A stretch of DNA of 64,000 bases, taken from the NCBI RefSeq assembly GCF_017833415.1, contig NZ_JAFICC010000009.1:210855-274854 (forward strand), given 5' to 3'. The stretch comes from Flavobacterium sp. 1355 (GTDB taxonomy: Bacteria > Bacteroidota > Bacteroidia > Flavobacteriales > Flavobacteriaceae). This document shows, one piece after another, positions 1-8,192 of this stretch. The translations under genes and the position numbers were made by a program. The notes under the pieces were generated by a model. The model was not told the DNA's origin and did no database searches. It saw only the letters and a list, made by a program, of their open reading frames with translations. Each line of letters begins with the position of its first letter. Within the stretch, counting starts at the first letter, position 1.

Positions 1-430
1 CTACGCCTTCAACGCCTTCTTTTTTCCACCCGTCAGGAATATGATAAATAGGAAAAATTACTTTTGGCATTTTCCAGGCCACACCATCTTTTGAAGTCAT
101 AATCAATGTCTGGCTAGGCGGAATATGTTCTCCCGCGGGATCACTCAGATATTGCAGATAAAAAGTGTCATTCCAATATGCCATGGTGGGCTGGTGATTG
201 TAGGTCCATCCAAAACCATCTGCTTTTTCAGGATGTTCACGGCTGGCACGCATAATCTGCGTCGCATGAACGCCTACTGCCGGAGTCAACTGCCCGTGGT
301 GATAATCTACATTTGAAAGTGTTTTACCAACATAACGCACGGTGTCGTTTTGAGCATTTACAGCTGTAGCAATCAACACGATTACGGCTGTTGTAAAAAT
401 GTTGGTTTTTATGTTTTGGAGAGTAATCAT
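1..430 (-). CDS. Secreted protein of the pectin operon, N-terminal part only (cut by window edge)
   Basis: The open frame starts with ATG at 428-430 and runs off the left edge, so only about 143 residues are visible. Residues 1-24 form a signal peptide (a hydrophobic stretch ending near VNAQ). The mature part reads like the first blades of a beta-propeller glycosidase or sialidase-like enzyme, with aromatic-rich stretches such as YNHQPTMAYWNDTFYLQYL and a TSKDGVAW segment typical of GH43/GH32/sialidase propellers. I do not recognise the exact family. It is the most distal visible gene of the SusC-led operon, separated from the GH43 gene upstream by a short palindrome, so a role in pectin side-chain hydrolysis is inferred from context. 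Confidence 0.6.
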   Translation of the reverse strand, partial: MITLQNIKTNIFTTAVIVLIATAVNAQNDTVRYVGKTLSNVDYHHGQLTPAVGVHATQIMRASREHPEKADGFGWTYNHQPTMAYWNDTFYLQYLSDPAGEHIPPSQTLIMTSKDGVAWKMPKVIFPIYHIPDGWKKEGVEGV

Positions 431-457
431 TTTATTTTCTTTTTTGATACTGATCAG

Positions 458-486
458 ACCTAACAGGTTTTAAAAACCTGTTAGGT
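458..486. repeat. Short palindromic intergenic repeat (CCTAACAGG type)
   Basis: A nearly perfect palindrome with arms ACCTAACAGGTTTT and AAAACCTGTTAGGT lies between the GH43 stop and the next start. The same type occurs at 1432, 8130, 31194, 45608 and 45729. In RNA it would form a stable hairpin, but no strong T-run follows, so processing or mRNA stabilisation is as likely as termination. Confidence 0.8.
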
Positions 487-497
487 TTCGTTGAGCA

Positions 498-1415
498 TTA
501 TTTCTTGTCTTTCAATCCTTTTAAAACTTCTTCAGATATTGTGGTAATCGTTCCGTGTTTGTGTCCTTCCGGAAGAGTTATTTTTGAGGAAACATCTTCA
601 AAATGAACAAAATCTGAAGTGCTTAAGGCTTTATAATTTTTTGAGCCGTAATTGTCATAATACAACAACCAGTTTTTACCGACTTTAACGACTGTTGGTC
701 CTTCCGATAAATATTCCGTCAAAGGCGCAGAAATTTTACTGAATGGTCCTAAAGGCGATTTTCCGAAGGCTACTTTTATATTACGCATTGGTCTTGTATT
801 GTCTTTCAAAACCAAAACATAATCTTTCTTCGCTTTCTTTACTATTACACAATCGATCACGCTGAAGCCTGGATCGTAATATAATTTTGTATCTGAAAAG
901 GTTTTAAAATCTTTAGTCGTTACATAATACATTCTGTGGTTGTTCTTCTCTTCTTCCACTCCTTTTTCAAATCGAAACGGAATTGTTGAGGCCCAAATAA
1001 TAATGTATTCTTTTTTGACATCATCATAAAAAATTTCCGGTGCCCAAACGTTTACGACTTCTGGTTCGTTTTTCATAACCGGAATATATTGTTGTTCTGA
1101 CCAATAAATCAAATCTTTAGAACTGGCATATCCAAAACCGTTTCCGCCTTTCCAGTCGGTTGTCCAGACCATGTGATAGGTTCCGTCTGCTCCTTTTGTG
1201 ATGGATGGATCGCGCATGATTTTACTTGCGCCGATTTCTGGTTTTAAGAATGATCCTTCCAAACCTTTCCAGTTGTAACCGTCTTCGCTGTAAGCCAGAT
1301 ACAAACCTTCGGTTGCGGGTTCTCTAAACGACGTAAAAAGATATAAGTCTTTCTTTTTCTGCGAATAACTCATCGCAAAAAAGAAGAGAATTAGTATGAT
1401 GACTATTTTTTTCAT
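498..1415 (-). CDS. GH43 family glycoside hydrolase (arabinan/galactan side-chain type)
   Basis: This 305-residue protein has a signal peptide at residues 1-18 (ends AMSYSQ) and a single five-bladed beta-propeller domain. The GH43 catalytic acids are visible in order: a base Asp at residue 69 in IMRDPSI, a pKa-modulating Asp at 188 in SVIDCVI, and an acid Glu at 238 in LSEGPTV. The VWAPEIFYDD segment near 123-132 is also typical of the family. GH43 enzymes remove arabinofuranose, xylose or galactose, and the length fits a single-domain subfamily with no accessory module. It is probably periplasmic and trims neutral side chains of pectin. Subfamily and exact linkage cannot be read from the sequence alone. 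Confidence 0.85.
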   Translation of the reverse strand: MKKIVIILILFFFAMSYSQKKKDLYLFTSFREPATEGLYLAYSEDGYNWKGLEGSFLKPEIGASKIMRDPSITKGADGTYHMVWTTDWKGGNGFGYASSKDLIYWSEQQYIPVMKNEPEVVNVWAPEIFYDDVKKEYIIIWASTIPFRFEKGVEEEKNNHRMYYVTTKDFKTFSDTKLYYDPGFSVIDCVIVKKAKKDYVLVLKDNTRPMRNIKVAFGKSPLGPFSKISAPLTEYLSEGPTVVKVGKNWLLYYDNYGSKNYKALSTSDFVHFEDVSSKITLPEGHKHGTITTISEEVLKGLKDKK

Positions 1416-1431
1416 TCTTTGTTTTTTCTTT

Positions 1432-1507
1432 CCTGCAAGGTTTCCAAAACCTTGTAGGTATAGTTATGCGCAATCAAATACCTACAAGGTTTTAAAAACC
1501 TTGCAGG
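1432..1507. repeat. Pair of palindromes between GH43 and GH28 genes
   Basis: Two palindromes (1432-1458 and 1481-1507) with arms CCTGCAAGG and CCTTGTAGG are also inverted copies of each other, so the whole segment can fold as two small hairpins or one long one. It is a variant of the CCTAACAGG repeat family with a changed core. Confidence 0.75.
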
Positions 1508-1521
1508 ATCGTGCGAACTTC

Positions 1522-3090
1522 TTATTCTGTAATCGCTTTTTTATCCAGGTCTTTTCCTTTTTTAACTGTTGTTGTTACGTTATTAAAAACATTATTTTTC
1601 AGGAAAATACTCTGGGTTTCTTTTCCATCAGCTTCAATAAAAATATCTGTTGCATTAAATGGAAAATTATTATTGATCATGATATTCGAGGCATTTTCAA
1701 TTTTAATTACCGGAACTCCTTTTATGGGTGTTGATGAGCCCACATTATCTAAAATAAGATTTTTTGAATCTGATATTTTAAAAGACGAACCAATGGTAGC
1801 GTTTACTTTTACGTCGTGAAACTCAATATCTGTTGCGGTATTTACCGTAAAACCTTCTTTGCCATCCATATTAATATTTGAAAAAGAAATATTCTGAATT
1901 GGCATTTCAGAAATTCCGCGAACAAATCCGGCTTTATTTACATTTCCGCCTGTAACATTACTAATGTGAATGTTTCTGAAAATGGGTGTACGTTCTGTAA
2001 CCGGTTCTGCAGCATTATCTTTATCGTAGAATAAATCCAAAATAATGGCTTCTTCTTTGATGTTTTTCATGACGATATTATCGACACGAATATCTTCTAC
2101 AACACCGCCACGACCACGAGCTGATTTGATACGGATTCCGCGATCAGTTCCGTCAAAAACACAATTTGAAATCGTGATCTTCTTGATTCCGCCAGACATT
2201 TCACTTCCAATAACAACACCGCCGTGACCGCTTAACATGGTACAATTGGTAATGGTTACATTTTCTGTTGCTTTTCCGTATTTACGGCCGTCTGCATCTC
2301 TACCTGATTTAATCGTAATGCAATCATCGCCTACGCTAATGTGGCAATTTGAAATATGAACATTGGTACAGGACGAAGGATTGATTCCGTCTGTGTTTGG
2401 CGAATGCGGATTAAAAATTGAAATTCCGTTTACGGTTACATTATCACAAAACTCCGGATTGATCGTCCAGAAAGGTGAATTTTGAAACGTAACGCCTTCA
2501 ATTAAAATATTTTTACAGCCATAGGCCTGAAAGAAAGAAGGTCTGAAAAATTTCTTGTCAATCGTTCTTTTATAATAAGGAGAATAGACAACTCCCTGAT
2601 TTTGTTCTTCCCACATTTTTTGGTATTTCGTTTGCGGAATTGGTCCTTTTGCGGTTTCAATTCTGTACACTTCATTCCACCATGCTTTTCCTTGTCCGTC
2701 GATAACTCCTCTTCCTTTTATGGTAATGTTTTCGGCATCTTTGGCATAGAATAGTGGCGAGAAAGATTTCATTACCAGTCCTTCATAACGCATTTCTACG
2801 TACGGAAGATAATCGTCAAAATTGTCTGAAAACTTCAAAAGCGCACCCGAATCCAAATGAATCGTGATGTTGCTTTTTAGTTTTAATGCTCCGGTTAAAT
2901 ATTCCCCGGCAGGGAAAAATATTGTTCCTCCGCCGTTTTTAGATGCTTTTTCAATGGCGTTTTGAATGGCTTCTGTACATTTAATTCCTTTGTTGTTTCC
3001 TCCTTCGTTTAGGATATTCAGCCAGCTGTCGTTCGCGAAAGCGGTGTTAAATCCTGTGATGAAGAATAGTAATATTAGTATGTTTTTCAT
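1522..3090 (-). CDS. GH28 polygalacturonase
   Basis: This 522-residue protein starts at ATG 3088-3090, giving a clean signal peptide (MKNILILLFFITGFNTAFA). A longer in-frame start at 3141 would add 17 charged residues encoded by a dispersed repeat and is rejected. The right-handed beta-helix carries all four GH28 signatures in order: NTD at 232-234, DD at 255-256, GHG at 288-290 and RIK at 320-322. The enzyme hydrolyses alpha-1,4-galacturonosyl bonds, or rhamnose-linked galacturonate in rhamnogalacturonan hydrolases of the same family. It sits between the GH140-like and GH43 genes, so homogalacturonan or RG backbone cleavage in the periplasm fits. Confidence 0.93.
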   Translation of the reverse strand: MKNILILLFFITGFNTAFANDSWLNILNEGGNNKGIKCTEAIQNAIEKASKNGGGTIFFPAGEYLTGALKLKSNITIHLDSGALLKFSDNFDDYLPYVEMRYEGLVMKSFSPLFYAKDAENITIKGRGVIDGQGKAWWNEVYRIETAKGPIPQTKYQKMWEEQNQGVVYSPYYKRTIDKKFFRPSFFQAYGCKNILIEGVTFQNSPFWTINPEFCDNVTVNGISIFNPHSPNTDGINPSSCTNVHISNCHISVGDDCITIKSGRDADGRKYGKATENVTITNCTMLSGHGGVVIGSEMSGGIKKITISNCVFDGTDRGIRIKSARGRGGVVEDIRVDNIVMKNIKEEAIILDLFYDKDNAAEPVTERTPIFRNIHISNVTGGNVNKAGFVRGISEMPIQNISFSNINMDGKEGFTVNTATDIEFHDVKVNATIGSSFKISDSKNLILDNVGSSTPIKGVPVIKIENASNIMINNNFPFNATDIFIEADGKETQSIFLKNNVFNNVTTTVKKGKDLDKKAITE

Positions 3091-3111
3091 AGTTGTTGTT
3101 GTTTTCTCATT

Positions 3112-3228
3112 TTTGTCATCCTGACGGAGGAAGGACCACACAAGAAACTCTGCACAGTATTTCGCGAATCTTTGTTGAGTTTCTTTGTCGAGTTGCTTGT
3201 GTGGTCCTTCCTCCGTCAGGATGACAAA
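3112..3228. repeat. Long palindromic dispersed element, copy 1 of 6
   Basis: Terminal arms of 33 nt (3112-3144 and 3196-3228) are perfect inverted copies, beginning TTTGTCATCCTGACGG. The roughly 51-nt centre contains AATCTTTGTTGAG, a core also found in the other five copies. It lies in the gap between the GH140-like stop and the GH28 start. Confidence 0.9.
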
Positions 3229-3247
3229 CTGCTCGATTAAATGTTTT

Positions 3248-4648
3248 TTACTTCGATAGCAAAATCAAAACCCAGTCATTACCATCTTTTTTGATTCCCA
3301 GAGGCTGGAACTCTTTTGTTCCTGTATTGTTAACAATTCCAATTTTGATTTCTTTTCCGTTTTTTGGATTGTACCAGCTTGCTTTTACTTTATCACCGAC
3401 AATTTTACCCATATTCACTTCCATTCTTTTTCCGTTGTAGGTGTAAATCAAAGCGTAATTTTGTCCTCTTATGGCGGGTAAATAATCATACCCGGATCCT
3501 TGGTTGGCGATTAAGGTTTGATCCGGAACTCCTTCTAAAAAAGGAAATTGCAACATCAATTTTTTTATATAAACCATTTGTTTTGCTCCCGGTGCATTAA
3601 TTGCCGATGTCCATAATTCTTTGTTTCCGTAAGCACGTTTATCGCCTTTTCTAAACATTTGCATTACGGCATTGTGTCCGTAGGTGTAACCGGCAGCACC
3701 TGAAAGAACCGACCAATATCCGTAACGACGAACATCATTATCGGACCATTTTGGCTGTAAAGTGTCGTGCAAACCATGCGGAATTCCTTCGTATGATGGT
3801 TCTCCGTCAAGCGTAGGTTTGGTTGGTTTTAATTCGAAATCTCTTAAAACAAATTTATAATTATCTTCTTTGAAATTCGTTTTCACTGAATCCTGATCGT
3901 ATCTTCTGTGACCTGACTGGAACATGTTGAAATCTAACCATTTTGCGTTATGATAGTTTTCTGAAGAATCGGTTCTTCCGAAAGGGTGAAAAGTCACTAA
4001 CTGATCTGGATTGTTGGTTTTTAAAGTATTTCCAATCGCGTTCCAGATGTCCATAAATTCATTTCCGTGGGTATCACCGCCATTTAACCAGATTACGTTG
4101 GTTTTGTTTTTGTAACGGTTGGCCAAAAACGTTGCATATTCTATTGCCTGTTCTTTGCTGACTTTATTTCCTTTAGAAACGTTGGTTCCCCAAACCGGAA
4201 CCATGGCTAAATAGATTCCGTTTTTGCGGGCTACTTCTAAAGTATAATCTACGTGATCCCAATAATCGTATTCTTGTTTGTTATTGAAATTATTTCCGGC
4301 GGTAATAAAAGGTTTAGATACATCTTCGTTAATCAAAGCGGCACTTCCGTAGACATTTACAGCATTAATATTGTGCAAAACCATGACCTGAACTACATTG
4401 AATCCTTTTTCTTTTCTGTCTTTAAAGTATTGATCTACTCCTGCTCTGTCCAGTTTTCCGAATGTTAACCAGCCGGTATCTCCTAACCAGAAAAATGGTT
4501 TCTCATTTTCGGTTACAAAATAATGTTGATTTTGAGACACTTTGATTTTTGGCAAAGCGCCTTTTTCTGCAGATTGAGAATATCCGCTTTGTGCCATTAG
4601 CAGAAAGCTTATAGCGAGGGCGTAGAGATATTTACTTTTCAGATTCAT
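3248..4648 (-). CDS. GH140-like (DUF4038) apiosidase-type glycoside hydrolase
   Basis: This 466-residue protein has a signal peptide at 1-24 (ends SGYSQ). The TIM-barrel begins around residue 40 with KPFFWLGDTGWLTF, the hallmark opening of the DUF4038/GH140 family, followed by FNVVQVMVLH. A C-terminal beta-sandwich (about 375-466, with WYNPKNGKEI) matches the putative collagen-binding-like domain that normally follows. GH140 members characterised from Bacteroides cleave apiose-galacturonate bonds in rhamnogalacturonan II, but many DUF4038 proteins act on other substrates. Its position between the DUF6298 and GH28 genes supports pectin. The family call is firm and the substrate is inferred. 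Confidence 0.82.
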   Translation of the reverse strand: MNLKSKYLYALAISFLLMAQSGYSQSAEKGALPKIKVSQNQHYFVTENEKPFFWLGDTGWLTFGKLDRAGVDQYFKDRKEKGFNVVQVMVLHNINAVNVYGSAALINEDVSKPFITAGNNFNNKQEYDYWDHVDYTLEVARKNGIYLAMVPVWGTNVSKGNKVSKEQAIEYATFLANRYKNKTNVIWLNGGDTHGNEFMDIWNAIGNTLKTNNPDQLVTFHPFGRTDSSENYHNAKWLDFNMFQSGHRRYDQDSVKTNFKEDNYKFVLRDFELKPTKPTLDGEPSYEGIPHGLHDTLQPKWSDNDVRRYGYWSVLSGAAGYTYGHNAVMQMFRKGDKRAYGNKELWTSAINAPGAKQMVYIKKLMLQFPFLEGVPDQTLIANQGSGYDYLPAIRGQNYALIYTYNGKRMEVNMGKIVGDKVKASWYNPKNGKEIKIGIVNNTGTKEFQPLGIKKDGNDWVLILLSK

Positions 4649-4678
4649 TTTGGTTTGTTTTGAATTGTGTTTTATTTT

Positions 4679-4807
4679 GCCACAGATTATACTGATTTAA
4701 TGGATTTTTCCAAGCTTTGTATTTAAATTTTTATCGCAGATTTTGCAGATTCAGCAGATTAATTTTAATTCTAATTTTTAATCCTTTTAATCTGTTAAAT
4801 CTGTGGC
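4679..4807. repeat. Inverted repeat of the GCCACAGATT type
   Basis: GCCACAGATT at 4679 and AATCTGTGGC ending at 4807 bracket a segment rich in CAGATT words and could fold into a long imperfect hairpin. Related elements occur at 27363-27621 and 45646-45703. The right arm overlaps the stop codon of the upstream gene by one base. Confidence 0.65.
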
Positions 4808-7800
4808 TAACCTTTCTTCACTACAAAAAGCACTTTTTCTTTTATTTCTGACTGCGGAATTACTATTGATTTTCCTCCGCTTATGTTTGCTTTTTTTGTA
4901 AAAATTCCTGTTGTTGCGTTTATCACGTATACTTCGAAAGTTCCTTTTGTGTTTGATAAATCAATTGAAATTTCCTGATCGTTTTTTAAATAGAAAAGAT
5001 AGCTTTTTCCTTTGTTTTCTAATTTCCATAGGTTGTCTGAAAACATATTTCCGGCAACTAATTTCATTTCGCTTAAAGCGGAATAAAATTCAGGCAGTTC
5101 GATTTTTGGAATGTTTGGCATTGAAGCTCCCGCCATTAAAGCCGGCCATCCAAATCTTGAAGAACCATCGGTTGAATATAAAATTACTTTTTCAGGATAT
5201 TTTTCGCGGTATTCCCGAACGGCTCTATAAACCTGATTGTCTGTTTCTTTTCCGGTTTTTAATTTTCTGGCGTGTTGTCTTGGTGCTAAATTTTTTCCTC
5301 CTTCTGGCGCATAAGATGATCCGTCTTCTTTATAATACCAATAACGAATGTCAATTAAATCGACTGTTTTGGTTCTTTTGGCATCGTTTAAAATAGCATC
5401 CTGCACATCTTTTGTTGCGCTTAAGCCGATGATTCCGTTTTTATGGGTTTCGTCTTTCCATTTTTGAGCTTCGTCTAGCCAAAATTCCATAAAATGAAGC
5501 GGGCCAGTATATTCGGCACTTGTTAACTGAATTACGTTGCTGTTTTCCTGAAAATTTTCTAAGGATTTTCTTATGAATCCCTGATGTAATTTTCTTCTAT
5601 CTGCATTCGTAATATCATAAAACTGCTCGGCCATAAAAATACGTTTGTCTCCTGCGTACGGTGGCGGCTCCGGAAATCCGGTATTGTTGATATTGTTTGC
5701 TGAACGCCAGGGCGAACTTGACCAATGCGCTCCGGCTTCTAGTATATTGTGCTGAAAATATTGCTGATTGATTAACAATTGTCCGTTTGGTTCTGCAAGG
5801 GTTGCAAACTCAGCTAAGCGATTCCAGTACCAATCGTTAAATTTTGTTAAGTCGTATTTACTCAAATGATCCCATGCCAAATCTTGTCCGCTTCTCGCAA
5901 AAGGCTGTTCGTAAAACGGAGGCCAGACATCGGCATCAATTCGTCGTACACGCTCGTGATCATCCATTCTGCGATCGTACCATAAACCGTAATTGTGTTC
6001 CAGGGCAACAATATTATTTTTCGTTAAATAATCTACTGTTTCCTGCACTTTATCGGTGAGTCCGTTTCCTGTTCTTCCCGGTACAAAACGCGTTATATGT
6101 GGTGTCGATTTATTGACAAAATCATCGGTTAAATCTCCTCTCCACCAGGCTACGTTTGTTTCTTTTCCGGCGATTAGTTTTCCTTCAAAAATCAATAAAC
6201 CATTTTCTATTTTAATTTTTGATGTATTTTTTGCTGTTTTATTTTCTGTACTTTTTAAATCATTAGCATTTTTCAATCCTGAATTATTGCTGTTGATCGA
6301 ATTCAATTTTGAAACTTCTGCAATCCATTCTGGTAAACTTTTTGCAGTTGTTGCTGAATTTTTTGTCAATTCTGCCGCTACTTCCATTGTTGGACTTGAC
6401 GAAGGTTCTGAACCCAAATCGTAAATAAAAGACTGAACCGGAAGTTTTCCTAATCTTGCTTCTAACTGCGCATAAAACAAACTTCTAGGACTAATGTGTC
6501 CGTTTACATCTTTCCAGTGTCCGTTTCCTCCAAATTGTCCCCAAACTCCAAAAGCCCAGTTTTGAGCTGTTGGCGGACTGTAACATTCTATTTTTGATGC
6601 TGATGACTCCCAAATTACAGAATTCGCTGCAGTCCATCCGGCGCCTCTTCCGCCTTGTTCTCTGTTATTGTAACTCAATGCTTTTCCGTCGATATTGGCA
6701 ATGTCAAATAAAACTCCGGTTGCCCAGCTTCCTATCGCTCCGCTATTCTCATACGGCAAATGCGATTCGCATTGTATAAAAACGTTTGGCCCGGTGGTAC
6801 CAAATCCTCCAACCGCAAAATCATGATTTCCGAATTCTGAATAACAACGTTGGAAAAGTGTTTGCTGCCCTTCAGTATAAAAAGTATGTCTTCTAAAAGA
6901 CGCTATTTCAGAAATTGGTTCTGTTGCAATACAATCTTCAACTGTAATTTGCTGTGAAGTTTTTAAAATGGTTACTGCTCCGCCTGCAAAATGTTTGAAA
7001 TTAACTTGTTTTACCCACGCATTTCTAGTGTTTTCAATGCTAATAGCCTGCCAGCGATGCTCTTCGTCTTTTAAATTGGAAGGATTAAAAGTTGATTTTA
7101 TGAAAATATTTTCGATTCCGTTATTTTCAATTCTGCCCGGCCAGGAATAAACAGTTACTTTTGAAGTTCCGAAAACTTCATCCAGAGACATGGTAATTGG
7201 CGCGTTTAGCGTAACTTCATTTCCGTTAATTTTGGTTACAACACGATTCCATGTCATATCCCAGGCTCCTTTTTTCCAGCCAATCCAGGAGGTTTCTCCT
7301 CCAAAATCCTGCATGTTTAATTCCTTGATAAAATTATCCGTTAAAGGTTTGCTGATTTCGATTTCATCAGCAACTTTTAATTTTGAAGTGTTTTTTAATT
7401 GAATTTTTTGAGTTCCTAAAGGCGTATAAGCATTGTTGAATTCAAAAGTATCTTTGTACATTTTATCGTTTACACCCAAAATTCTAATTAGGGATTCTCT
7501 TTCTAATCCGGTCCCCAGAAGAACGGTTCCGTTTTCGCTATTGCCGCTTCCTCTTAAAACTACTCCTGATTTTCTGATGTATAAAGTCCCACTGATTTTA
7601 AAAGTTCCTTTGTCTAACAAAACCGCTCCTCTAAAACCCGATCTATCAGGCTTTAAATTGCTGACATAATCAATGGCGTTTTGAATTTTTTGAGTGGCAT
7701 CTTCTTCTTGTCGTGAAACGAAAATTTTGTTTTCTAAATTCGGAATTGCTTTTTCAGAAGCCATATATCCGGCATAAGAAAAATCAAGAATTTGGTTTCC

Positions 7801-7962
7801 TTTATTATCTGTTGTGAAAGAAAGTTTTCCTTCTTTGGTTTTGATAATGTCGGGGAAATTATTTTGTGCTATGATGTTTCCAACAAATGACAGAGTAAAA
7901 CACATTAAAACTAATGTGTTTTTGAAAGAAGGAATTATATTTTTTAATTGGATAAAATTCAA
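4807..7962 (-). CDS. Large secreted beta-helix plus TIM-barrel-like protein (DUF4955/DUF6298 type)
   Basis: This 1051-residue protein has an N-terminal hydrophobic export segment (about 14-33). Residues roughly 40-560 read as a right-handed parallel beta-helix of the pectin-lyase fold (GAVLLDKGTFKISGTLYI, VVLRGSGN, ITVEDCIATEP). A low-complexity Ser/Asn/Lys linker follows (about 560-600). Residues 600-960 resemble a glycosidase barrel (VAWWRGDLTDDF, NIVALEHNYGLWYDRRMDDHERVRR, IIGLSATKDV, IDIRYWYYKEDG), ending in a small beta-domain. I match this to the DUF4955/DUF6298 architecture, whose activity I do not know. Its place beside two lyases and a GH140-like protein suggests pectin. A two-catalytic-domain enzyme is an inference. 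Confidence 0.75.
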   Translation of the reverse strand: MNFIQLKNIIPSFKNTLVLMCFTLSFVGNIIAQNNFPDIIKTKEGKLSFTTDNKGNQILDFSYAGYMASEKAIPNLENKIFVSRQEEDATQKIQNAIDYVSNLKPDRSGFRGAVLLDKGTFKISGTLYIRKSGVVLRGSGNSENGTVLLGTGLERESLIRILGVNDKMYKDTFEFNNAYTPLGTQKIQLKNTSKLKVADEIEISKPLTDNFIKELNMQDFGGETSWIGWKKGAWDMTWNRVVTKINGNEVTLNAPITMSLDEVFGTSKVTVYSWPGRIENNGIENIFIKSTFNPSNLKDEEHRWQAISIENTRNAWVKQVNFKHFAGGAVTILKTSQQITVEDCIATEPISEIASFRRHTFYTEGQQTLFQRCYSEFGNHDFAVGGFGTTGPNVFIQCESHLPYENSGAIGSWATGVLFDIANIDGKALSYNNREQGGRGAGWTAANSVIWESSASKIECYSPPTAQNWAFGVWGQFGGNGHWKDVNGHISPRSLFYAQLEARLGKLPVQSFIYDLGSEPSSSPTMEVAAELTKNSATTAKSLPEWIAEVSKLNSINSNNSGLKNANDLKSTENKTAKNTSKIKIENGLLIFEGKLIAGKETNVAWWRGDLTDDFVNKSTPHITRFVPGRTGNGLTDKVQETVDYLTKNNIVALEHNYGLWYDRRMDDHERVRRIDADVWPPFYEQPFARSGQDLAWDHLSKYDLTKFNDWYWNRLAEFATLAEPNGQLLINQQYFQHNILEAGAHWSSSPWRSANNINNTGFPEPPPYAGDKRIFMAEQFYDITNADRRKLHQGFIRKSLENFQENSNVIQLTSAEYTGPLHFMEFWLDEAQKWKDETHKNGIIGLSATKDVQDAILNDAKRTKTVDLIDIRYWYYKEDGSSYAPEGGKNLAPRQHARKLKTGKETDNQVYRAVREYREKYPEKVILYSTDGSSRFGWPALMAGASMPNIPKIELPEFYSALSEMKLVAGNMFSDNLWKLENKGKSYLFYLKNDQEISIDLSNTKGTFEVYVINATTGIFTKKANISGGKSIVIPQSEIKEKVLFVVKKG

Positions 7963-7998
7963 CTCAATATTATTTTAAAATTTACATTTTCCTCAATC

Positions 7999-8099
7999 TT
8001 GTCATTTCGACGAAGGAGAAATCGCACTAGAAACACCGTTCTGAAATCGTCAATCTTTGTCGAGTTACGCGTGTGATTTCTCCTTCGTCGAAATGACAA
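7999..8099. repeat. Long palindromic dispersed element, copy 2 of 6
   Basis: Arms TTGTCATTTCGACGAAGGAG and the matching inverted arm ending at 8099 enclose a core with CAATCTTTGTCGAG. The element lies between a PL1 stop and the start of the 1051-residue protein. Confidence 0.9.
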
Positions 8100-8129
8100 A
8101 CTTTGGGTTTATTCTTTATCTTCATTATA

Positions 8130-8156
8130 CCTAACAGGTTTTGGAAACCTGTTAGG
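8130..8156. repeat. Short palindromic repeat (CCTAACAGG type)
   Basis: A 27-bp palindrome with arms CCTAACAGGTTT and AAACCTGTTAGG and centre TGG lies just downstream of the PL1 stop codon. It is identical to the copies at 31194-31220 and 45729-45755. Confidence 0.8.
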
Positions 8157-8192
8157 ATACGTTTAGGATATCTGGTGACTAAATTTAAGACT

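Noticed and set aside
1396..1819. Two overlapping plus-strand frames of 102 and 112 codons
   Set aside because: They overlap the GH28 3' end and the palindrome pair; the composition is that of shadow frames.
3091..3141. Longer N-terminus for the GH28 protein
   Set aside because: The extra 17 residues come from the palindromic element and would bury the signal peptide; the ATG at 3088-3090 gives a normal export signal.
4911..5396. 161-codon plus-strand open frame
   Set aside because: It is antisense to the barrel domain of the 1051-residue protein, has a biased composition and no recognisable motif.
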